A DNA stretch of 9,090 nucleotides from an uncultured Clostridia bacterium (GTDB lineage Bacteria; Bacillota; Clostridia; Christensenellales; Borkfalkiaceae), in contig CANPZH010000057.1 of NCBI GenBank assembly GCA_947589335.1, positions 1 through 9,090 on the forward strand, in the 5' to 3' direction. Shown piece after piece: positions 1-5,427 of this stretch (the stretch's first letter is position 1; the number at the start of each line of letters is the position of its first letter). Below the pieces are notes generated by a model, which was not told the DNA's origin, ran no database searches, and worked only from the letters and a program-made list of their open reading frames with translations. Made by a program: the position numbers and the translations under genes.

Positions 1-1580
1 GACAGGACGTCCATCTGCTCGACGGGGACGTACAGCGTGTCGCCGTCCTTGTATTCGAGCGCGATGTATTCCTTCGTCCCGTCGGTGGTCTCGATCTTTT
101 TGGTCCCCGTGATCCTGCCGACGCCGTACGTCTCGTGGACGGCATAGTCCCCCACTTCGGGGGCGAGGAAGAGGTCGCCGCGCCGCTTTTTCACTCTGCG
201 CGCGCCCGCGCTCTTCAGGAACAGGTCCCCCGTCCCCACGACGGCGAGCTTGCACTCATGCAGAAGAAAGCCGTGTTCCAGGCTCTCGCCGAGCACGGCG
301 ATCCCCTTGAAATCCTCCAGAGCGGCGGGAAGAGGCGAAACGGTAAAACCGTTCTCGCCGAGATCGCTCCCGAGCTTTTCCGCCCGCTCCCCGCTGCCGC
401 ACCAGAGCATGACGCGGTATCCCGTCTTCTGCCATGCCGCAAGGTCGACATGGAGATCGGGCAGGGAATTGAGGTATTTCCGCGCGGGCGTTGAAGTGAA
501 ATTGCGGATCTTGAGGGGGCTGAAAAAGAAGGTCTCCCCCATGAACGTCTGCAGGGCGAGGTTGCGGAAGGAGGGAATGTTCGAGAGAAAATCTTCCCGC
601 TCGACATACTGGCGGGCGGAAAAGCGCATGACCTCCCCGCCCTCGTAGAGCTGGGCAAGCCGCTCGGCATGTTCCTTGTAGAGCCCGTCCAGCTTGTCGC
701 GGATGAGCTTGCACTCGTCGAAGACGAGAAGGGTCTCCTCGTCCAAGACGGAAAAGAGATCGCAGGAATTTTCGAGCAGCGGCAGGATGAACCCCGAGGA
801 AAGCCCTCCCGAGACGATCTCGTCCGCGATCGCGCTGAGACGGGTGAACGCCGCGGAGCCGGGGGCGTGCTTCACCTCCGACCGGAGCGTCCTCTCCACC
901 TCCTCTTTGTCCGCGTCCGTCGGAAAGACGTCCGTCGCCGCGACGATGTCTATCCTCCGCACCTGCGGAAGACGTTCGGCGGTCACCTCGTCGTACGGTT
1001 TGATCGCCTCCGCCTCGTCGCCGAAAAAGTCCACGCGCACGGGGTGCTCGCAGTTGACGGGATAGATGTCGAGGATGTCCCCGCGCAGAGCGAACGTCCC
1101 CTTTGCCTCCACTTCGTATTCGCGCGAATAGCCCATCTTCACGAGCGTCTGCACGAGGACGCCGAGATCGGTCTCCTTGCCGACTTCGACCGTCACCGCT
1201 TTGATCCTGCGGGGAATGATCTGGATCGCCGCCTCCACGTCCGCGACGAGCACGTCCGCGCCGTTCTGCCACTCCCAGAGGGCACAGATGCGGCGGAAGA
1301 GCGCGTCTTTGGAGAGCGCCTTGCGGTAGGTGAGCACCTCGTCTTTGGCGGTGAGCAGGGCGACCTTCTTGCCCGAGAGCGCGGCAATGGCGTCCGCCGC
1401 CCTCTTTGCGGTGAGCGCGTCCGCCGTGAAATAGACGAGCGGACGGCGGACCAGAGAGGCGATGAGATATTTATGGGCGTCGGACACGCCGAATACGGCA
1501 GTCGGGACGCCGTTTGCGACGTCCCTGCCGAGCAGCGGGTATTCCCCGCCCAAATTGTCGAACGAGAAGAAATCTTTCAT
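1..1580 (-). CDS. mfd: Transcription-repair coupling factor Mfd, N-terminal 526 residues (runs off left edge)
   Basis: Mfd releases RNA polymerase stalled at DNA lesions and recruits UvrA through its UvrB-like N-terminus. The frame is open from the ATG at 1580 to the window edge. Visible landmarks are the UvrB-homology core with GYSR at residue 150, followed by GTFALRGDILDIYP ending at 174, and the start of the CarD-like RNA-polymerase-interacting domain from residue 477 (GDYAVHETYGVGRI, then EYIALEYKDGDTLYVPVEQ). The position of this second domain agrees with full-length Mfd proteins of about 1150 residues. The RecG-like translocase domains and C-terminal autoinhibitory domain must therefore lie outside the window. 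The start codon overlaps the pth stop as ATGA, and no good Shine–Dalgarno sequence precedes it, so translation is probably coupled to pth. I followed the translation through the window and saw no frameshift. The domain order excludes UvrB or RecG alone. Confidence 0.96.
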   Translation of the reverse strand, partial: MKDFFSFDNLGGEYPLLGRDVANGVPTAVFGVSDAHKYLIASLVRRPLVYFTADALTAKRAADAIAALSGKKVALLTAKDEVLTYRKALSKDALFRRICALWEWQNGADVLVADVEAAIQIIPRRIKAVTVEVGKETDLGVLVQTLVKMGYSREYEVEAKGTFALRGDILDIYPVNCEHPVRVDFFGDEAEAIKPYDEVTAERLPQVRRIDIVAATDVFPTDADKEEVERTLRSEVKHAPGSAAFTRLSAIADEIVSGGLSSGFILPLLENSCDLFSVLDEETLLVFDECKLIRDKLDGLYKEHAERLAQLYEGGEVMRFSARQYVEREDFLSNIPSFRNLALQTFMGETFFFSPLKIRNFTSTPARKYLNSLPDLHVDLAAWQKTGYRVMLWCGSGERAEKLGSDLGENGFTVSPLPAALEDFKGIAVLGESLEHGFLLHECKLAVVGTGDLFLKSAGARRVKKRRGDLFLAPEVGDYAVHETYGVGRITGTKKIETTDGTKEYIALEYKDGDTLYVPVEQMDVL

Positions 1581-2140
1581 CCGTTATAGCGGGTCATGAC
1601 GGCGTCGAAATTTTCTCCCCGCGCAAGGGAGACCGCCGCTTCCGCCGCGCGCTTGCATGCCTCGGTGAAGAGCGCGTAGTCGTCCTTCCGCACCTCGGAG
1701 AGGACGTAGTCGATGAGGGGGATATTGACCTCGGGATCGCGGATGCCGATGCGCACGCGGGCGAACTCCGAATAGCCGAGCTCCGCGATGACCGACCGCA
1801 TGCCGTTGTGCGTGCCCGCGCTCCCGGAGGGACGGACGCGGACGTGCCCCTTCGGAAGATCGTAGTCGTCGTAGATGACGACGAGCTCCGAGGGAGAGAT
1901 CTTATATTTTGCGACGAGCTGCCTGACCGCCCTGCCCGACGCGTTCATGTAGGTGACGGGACGGGCGACGATCACCTTCTCGCCCGCAAGATAGCCCTCT
2001 GCGACGCTCGCCTCGCATTCCTTTTTGCGGAACTTCGCGCCGAGGAGCTCCGCGCAGTCCCCCGCGGCGAGGAAGCCCATATTATGAAAGGTCTTTTCGT
2101 ACTTTTTCTCGGGATTGCCGAGCCCGACGATCAAAAACAT
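1577..2140 (-). CDS. pth: Peptidyl-tRNA hydrolase
   Basis: This cytoplasmic esterase cleaves peptidyl-tRNA that drops off ribosomes, recycling the tRNA. The 187-residue product matches the usual bacterial Pth length. It opens with VGLGNPEKKYEKTFHNMGF, which supplies the substrate-binding Asn9 and catalytic His19. The other active-site positions are also present: Asn66 in PVTYMNASG, Asp91 in IYDDYDLPKG and Asn112 in GTHNGMRS. The family usually has Arg before the catalytic His; here it is Phe18, a minor variation. The ATG at 2140 has a strong AAGGAG five bases upstream. The stop codon overlaps the mfd start, and prs lies upstream across a hairpin terminator. A prs–pth–mfd neighbourhood is typical of Firmicutes (spoVC is the Bacillus name). 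In Bacillus, ctc and fin also sit in this cluster, and neither is present here. Confidence 0.97.
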   Translation of the reverse strand: MFLIVGLGNPEKKYEKTFHNMGFLAAGDCAELLGAKFRKKECEASVAEGYLAGEKVIVARPVTYMNASGRAVRQLVAKYKISPSELVVIYDDYDLPKGHVRVRPSGSAGTHNGMRSVIAELGYSEFARVRIGIRDPEVNIPLIDYVLSEVRKDDYALFTEACKRAAEAAVSLARGENFDAVMTRYNG

Positions 2141-2145
2141 ACATG

Positions 2146-2151
2146 CTCCTT
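2146..2151 (-). promoter_or_regulatory. Shine–Dalgarno sequence of pth
   Basis: AAGGAG on the minus strand, five bases before the ATG at 2140. An overlapping ATG at 2144 is in another frame and too close to this site, so the site fixes the pth start. It also shows that pth has its own strong translation signal just after the prs terminator. Confidence 0.8.
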
Positions 2152-2159
2152 ATTTCGGT

Positions 2160-2194
2160 AAAAGCCGCCCGCGGGCGATCTGCCCGCGGGCGGC
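2160..2194 (-). terminator. Hairpin terminator between prs and pth
   Basis: A perfect 13-bp inverted repeat (GCCGCCCGCGGGC at 2164–2176 and its complement at 2182–2194) encloses a 5-base loop. On the minus strand it is followed by four T residues (2163–2160). This is the structure of an intrinsic terminator for prs, although the U-tract is short. The hairpin ends only about 9 bases before the pth Shine–Dalgarno sequence. Because I see no convincing pth promoter, partial readthrough into pth–mfd is likely. Confidence 0.75.
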
Positions 2195-2209
2195 CGGATT
2201 CAACGGATC

Positions 2210-3157
2210 TCAGTCGTAGATCTTGCTCATCGGCTTGTCGAGATAGACGTTCTCGATCGCCGCCGCCCATATTTCCGCCGTCGAGAGGATCTTCATCTTC
2301 GGCAGACGCTTCTCCTCCGGGAGGAGGATGGTGTCGAGCATGACCAGCTCGCCGATCGCGGACTTTTCCAACCGCTCGATCGCAGGCCCGGAGAGCACCG
2401 CATGCGTGCAGCATGCCTTGATCTCCTTCGCGCCGGCGTCTACGAGCGCCTCCGCGCCCTGCACGATCGTTCCCGCCGTGTCGATCATGTCGTCCACGAG
2501 CAGGCACCGCTTGCCCTCGACGTTGCCGATGATGTTCATGACCTCCATCACGTTCGCCCGCGGGCGGCGCTTGTCGATGATCGCAAGGGGGCAGCCGAGC
2601 CGCTCTGCGACCTTGCGCGAGCGGGTGACCGAACCGATGTCTGGCGAGACGACGATGAAATCGTCTCCCAGCTTATCCGCATAATAATTATAGAGCGTGG
2701 GACCGCCCAAAAGGTTATCCACGGGGATGTCGAAAAAGCCTTGGATCTGCGCGGCGTGCAGGTCCATCGTCAAGACCCTGTCCGCCCCGGCAGAGGTCAG
2801 AAGATCGGCGACGAGCTTTGCCGTGATCGGGTCTCTCGAGCGCGCCTTCCTGTCCTGCCGCGCATAGCCGAAGTAGGGCATGACCGCCGTCACTCTGCCC
2901 GCCGAAGCCCGCTTCGCCGCGTCGATCATGATGAGAAGTTCCATCAGATTGTCGTTGACGGGAGCAGAGGTGGACTGGATGATGAAGAGGTCTCTGCCGC
3001 GGACCGTCTCGCCGATGTGGACGTTCGTCTCTCCGTCTGAAAACTTCGAGACTTCCACTTCGCCGAGCGTCGTATTCAGTTTTCTCGCGATCGCCTCCGC
3101 AAGGGGGCGGTTGGAGTTGCCGGCGAACAGTTTGATTTCATTACCGTGTGTGATCAT
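2210..3157 (-). CDS. prs: Ribose-phosphate pyrophosphokinase (PRPP synthetase)
   Basis: The enzyme transfers pyrophosphate from ATP to ribose 5-phosphate, making PRPP for purine, pyrimidine, histidine, tryptophan and NAD synthesis in the cytoplasm. With the ATG at 3157 the product is 315 residues, the classical class I length. Motifs in order are FSDGETNVHIGETVRG (39–54), the ATP-binding stretch YARQDRKARSRDPITAK (98–114), the active-site DLHAAQIQGFFDIPVDNL (132–149), the IDKRR flap (194–198) and the PRPP-binding loop VDDMIDTAGT (221–230). An in-frame ATG at 3184 is rejected because it falls within a few bases of the -10 box. The ATG at 3157 has GAGGA at suitable spacing. One oddity is SPDIGSVTRSR at 171–181, where the family usually has a GGV..RAR-type sequence, giving Ser at 176 and 180. 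It is transcribed from its own promoter and followed by a terminator. Confidence 0.97.
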   Translation of the reverse strand: MITHGNEIKLFAGNSNRPLAEAIARKLNTTLGEVEVSKFSDGETNVHIGETVRGRDLFIIQSTSAPVNDNLMELLIMIDAAKRASAGRVTAVMPYFGYARQDRKARSRDPITAKLVADLLTSAGADRVLTMDLHAAQIQGFFDIPVDNLLGGPTLYNYYADKLGDDFIVVSPDIGSVTRSRKVAERLGCPLAIIDKRRPRANVMEVMNIIGNVEGKRCLLVDDMIDTAGTIVQGAEALVDAGAKEIKACCTHAVLSGPAIERLEKSAIGELVMLDTILLPEEKRLPKMKILSTAEIWAAAIENVYLDKPMSKIYD

Positions 3158-3188
3158 GAAAATTTTCCTCTGTCGTTTTCGCATTCCT

Positions 3189-3217
3189 ATTGTATCTTTT
3201 TTTCCGCCGCAAGTCAA
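3189..3217 (-). promoter_or_regulatory. Sigma-A/sigma-70 type promoter of prs
   Basis: On the minus strand a -35 box TTGACT (3217–3212) is separated by exactly 17 bases from a -10 box TACAAT (3194–3189). Five of six bases match the vegetative consensus in each box. A run of seven A residues lies in the spacer. Initiation about 7 bases past the -10 box would fall near 3182. That leaves a short leader of roughly 25 bases containing the Shine–Dalgarno sequence before the prs ATG at 3157. Confidence 0.85.
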
Positions 3218-3226
3218 ACGTTTGAC
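3213..3226. promoter_or_regulatory. Perfect 14-bp palindrome over the prs -35 box, candidate repressor operator
   Basis: GTCAAACGTTTGAC is a perfect inverted repeat that shares five bases with the prs -35 hexamer. A protein bound here would block the promoter. The central CAAACGTTTG has the form of LacI-family operators with a central CpG. It is also the core of the Escherichia coli PurR box, which controls prs in that organism. The palindrome and its position are seen directly; the identity of the regulator is inference. Confidence 0.5.
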
Positions 3227-3262
3227 GCCGCTTTTTCGAATTTGCCCCGCCGCCCGTTTTGA

Positions 3263-3282
3263 AAATTCAAAGACAAATTCAA
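3263..3282. repeat. 8-bp direct repeat upstream of the ABC operon promoter
   Basis: AAATTCAA occurs at 3263–3270 and again at 3275–3282, a 12-base period. It lies roughly 36–55 bases upstream of the TATAAT element of the ABC operon. Tandem half-sites in this place are typical of winged-helix response-regulator binding sites, but the region is AT-rich and chance repetition is possible. Confidence 0.35.
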
Positions 3283-3317
3283 GCGGCTCCCGCACGAACT
3301 CCCCTCCCCGTCCGTTA

Positions 3318-3323
3318 TATAAT
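3318..3323 (+). promoter_or_regulatory. Candidate -10 element for the ABC exporter operon
   Basis: A perfect TATAAT sits in the AT-rich stretch TTATATAATATAGG just before the ATPase gene. The hexamer 17 bases upstream (CGAACT at 3295–3300) is a poor -35, and shifting the spacer by one base does not help. Transcription would start near 3330. The Shine–Dalgarno GAGGA at 3334–3338 lies 7 bases before the ATG at 3346. The missing -35 suggests the promoter needs an activator or is weak. Confidence 0.55.
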
Positions 3324-3345
3324 ATAGGAAAGCGAGGAAGAAGCT

Positions 3346-4029
3346 ATGATCGAACTCATTCATGTGGATAAAACTTACGGAGAGGGCTCCAATGCGGTGG
3401 AGGCGCTCAAAGACGTCTCCATCACGATCGAAGACGGAAAGTTCACCGCCATTCTCGGCAAGAGCGGCAGCGGGAAGTCTACGCTCATGAACATCATCGG
3501 CGCGCTCGACTCCCCCACGCGCGGGAAAGTGATCTCGGGCGGGCTCGACCTGACCGCGATGAGCGAAAAGGAACTCGCGGCGTACCGCAACCGCTCGACG
3601 GGGTTCGTCTTCCAGTCCTTCTATCTCGAACCCGCCTTCACCGTGCTCGAGAACGTCGCCATGCCGCTCACGATCGCGGGCGTTGCGAGGCGGGAGCGGG
3701 AGGAAAGGGCGCGGAAGATCCTCATCGAGCTCGGGCTCGAAGACAAGATCCCGAGAAAGGCGAACGAACTCTCCGGCGGGCAGAAACAGCGCGTCTCCAT
3801 CGCCCGCGCGCTCGTCCATGACCCCGACATCGTGCTCGCCGACGAGCCGACGGGCAACCTCGACTCGGCGAACGGCAGGGAGGTCATGAAACTGCTGAGG
3901 CGCATTTCGGAGTCCGGGAAGAGCGTCGTGCTCGTCACCCACAACTCGGAGGACGCGAAAAACGCGGACTGCTTCATCCGCCTTGCGGACGGATGCGTCC
4001 TTCCCGACGGAGAGGTGCCGCTCTCATGA
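3346..4029 (+). CDS. ABC transporter ATP-binding protein, MacB/LolD/FtsE-like exporter family
   Basis: This is the nucleotide-binding subunit that powers the two permeases encoded directly downstream, acting at the cytoplasmic face of the membrane. The 227-residue product has every ABC motif in order: Walker A GKSGSGKST at 38–46, Q-loop Gln90 in FVFQSFYL, signature LSGGQ at 142–146, Walker B with Asp166-Glu167 in VLADEPTGNLD, and the H-loop His199 in LVTHN. The DEPTGNLD run and the short single-domain architecture are typical of the MacB/LolD/FtsE branch, whose partners are FtsX-like permeases. It appears catalytically complete. The ATG at 3346 has GAGGA upstream. Its TGA overlaps the next gene's ATG as ATGA, so it is translationally coupled to the permease. 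The transported substrate cannot be told from this protein. Confidence 0.95.
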   Translation: MIELIHVDKTYGEGSNAVEALKDVSITIEDGKFTAILGKSGSGKSTLMNIIGALDSPTRGKVISGGLDLTAMSEKELAAYRNRSTGFVFQSFYLEPAFTVLENVAMPLTIAGVARREREERARKILIELGLEDKIPRKANELSGGQKQRVSIARALVHDPDIVLADEPTGNLDSANGREVMKLLRRISESGKSVVLVTHNSEDAKNADCFIRLADGCVLPDGEVPLS

Positions 4030-5426
4030 AATTCAAAGATACCCTGCGCATTGCGCTCCACAACCTGCGGCTCAACCTGAGCAGATCGGTCCTGACGGCG
4101 GTCATCGTGGCGCTCGTCTCGGCGCTCGTGATGTCTCTTCTGCTCATCGGCATCGCCTTCCCGCAGAACCGCGACGAATACGGCAAGCTCATCATCCGCC
4201 GCGAGGGCGCCGCCTATACGCTGTACGACGAGATCCTCCGCGGACATTCCCTGACGACCTGGGAACCCCTCACCGACGGAGAATACGACTTTCTCCGCGA
4301 AAGCGCGGCCCGCCACGGCCTTGCCGTCACCGACGGGAAGATGGTGTACACCGCTTCCGGGATCTCCCTGCACGCCGTCTACGGGAGCCGCCTTTCCGAT
4401 CTGCCCGAAAACAAGCTGGATTGGCTCCCCCTCTCCACTCCCCTCTCCCGCTTCGACCTCAAGGAGCTCCGCTATCAAAATGTGCCCGAGGACTTCGTGG
4501 TCTCCGGGCGGATGTGGACGGAGGAGGACGGGACGGAGCCGCTCGTCTGGGTCAACCGCACGATCGCCGAGACGAACGGGATCGGGGCGGGAGATCCCGT
4601 CGTCTTCTACACCTATCTCCGCGGCTCGCGGGACGAGATCGCTCCCTATCCCGCCGAGTACACCGTCGCGGGGATCTACGATCCCTCCGTCCTCGACAGT
4701 GCCGTCCGCTCCTTTTACAGCGTAGACTTCTTCATGGGCTACGACGGGTTCAGGGCGCGGATCCCCGAGGACGCGCAATACCGCTGGACGAGAGAGGTCG
4801 ACTATCTCTGCTATCCGCCGACGGACGACTACTCCTACGGCGCGCTCTCGCGGGAGATCGAAAGCTTCCTCGAAGAGGTCAACGGACAGCTCGGAAAGGT
4901 CGCAGCCCTCTACAACGAACGGCTCCTGAGCGTGAGCCGCTTCCGCAACGAGCACATCGACGAGTTCCAGATCGTCAACCAGATCAACCTCATCGTAGTC
5001 GGGATCTCGCTGATGCTCTCCTTCATCGTCCTTCTGCTCTGCATCGGGAGCGTGGCGAACACCGTCGTCATCTCGGTGGACAGGAACAAAAAATTTTTGG
5101 GGCTTCTGAAGGCGCTCGGGCTCACGGCGGGAGGGATCAGGAGGATCGTCCTCACCGAGATCTTTCTGCTCATCCTGATCGGGATATTGCCGGGCGTCGG
5201 GCTTCTGTTCGCCGTGAGCGGAGGGCTCCGCGCCGCCGTGGAGATGCTCTTTTCTCTCCTCTATTCCTCGGTCGCCGTGCACTACACCGTCTCGCTCGCA
5301 GTCCCCTTCTGGCTGCCTGTAGCGACCGCCCTATTCTTCTTCCTGTTCGCCTATCTCTTCTCGCGCAAGAGCATGTCGAAGATCGTGGGACAGGACGCGA
5401 TCCGCACGCTCGGGGAGGTCTCCTGA
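4026..5426 (+). CDS. FtsX/MacB-like ABC transporter permease, first of two
   Basis: This 466-residue membrane protein has the four-helix layout of MacB-type permeases: an amphipathic N-terminus, TM1 at about 21–44, a large extracytoplasmic domain at about 45–318, TM2 at about 319–343, TM3 at about 375–398 and TM4 at about 421–445. The cytoplasmic segment between TM2 and TM3 (SVDRNKKFLGLLKALGLTAGGIRRIVLTE) is the usual FtsX coupling helix that contacts the ATPase. The ATG at 4026 overlaps the ATPase stop and has GGAGAGG about ten bases upstream. An earlier in-frame ATG at 3993 would add 11 residues buried in the ATPase gene and is less likely. The ectodomain is rich in Asp, Glu and Tyr and I do not recognise it as a named domain. 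MacB-type proteins usually transmit force to the cell exterior rather than forming a classic channel. The substrate is unknown. Confidence 0.88.
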   Translation: MKFKDTLRIALHNLRLNLSRSVLTAVIVALVSALVMSLLLIGIAFPQNRDEYGKLIIRREGAAYTLYDEILRGHSLTTWEPLTDGEYDFLRESAARHGLAVTDGKMVYTASGISLHAVYGSRLSDLPENKLDWLPLSTPLSRFDLKELRYQNVPEDFVVSGRMWTEEDGTEPLVWVNRTIAETNGIGAGDPVVFYTYLRGSRDEIAPYPAEYTVAGIYDPSVLDSAVRSFYSVDFFMGYDGFRARIPEDAQYRWTREVDYLCYPPTDDYSYGALSREIESFLEEVNGQLGKVAALYNERLLSVSRFRNEHIDEFQIVNQINLIVVGISLMLSFIVLLLCIGSVANTVVISVDRNKKFLGLLKALGLTAGGIRRIVLTEIFLLILIGILPGVGLLFAVSGGLRAAVEMLFSLLYSSVAVHYTVSLAVPFWLPVATALFFFLFAYLFSRKSMSKIVGQDAIRTLGEVS

Positions 5427-5427
5427 C

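Noticed and set aside
669..1589. 306-codon plus-strand frame opposite mfd
   Set aside because: It is a shadow of a continuous, motif-bearing Mfd frame, with an Arg/Glu/His-rich sequence and no family resemblance.
3222..3260. Second promoter on the plus strand using the other TTGAC half of the palindrome
   Set aside because: No -10-like hexamer occurs at 16–18 bases downstream; the sequence there is GC-rich.
3155..3295. Longer N-terminal extensions of prs, from ATGs at 3184 and 3295
   Set aside because: Both lie at or upstream of the predicted transcription start, and the 3295 start precedes the promoter. The 315-residue form from 3157 equals the family length and has a Shine–Dalgarno sequence.
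3621..5282. Very long open frame antisense to the ABC ATPase and first permease (553 codons)
   Set aside because: It mirrors genes with complete ABC and FtsX motifs. Its composition is the Asp/Glu/Arg/His-rich low-complexity type expected from the complement of GC-rich codons, and it has no recognisable domain.
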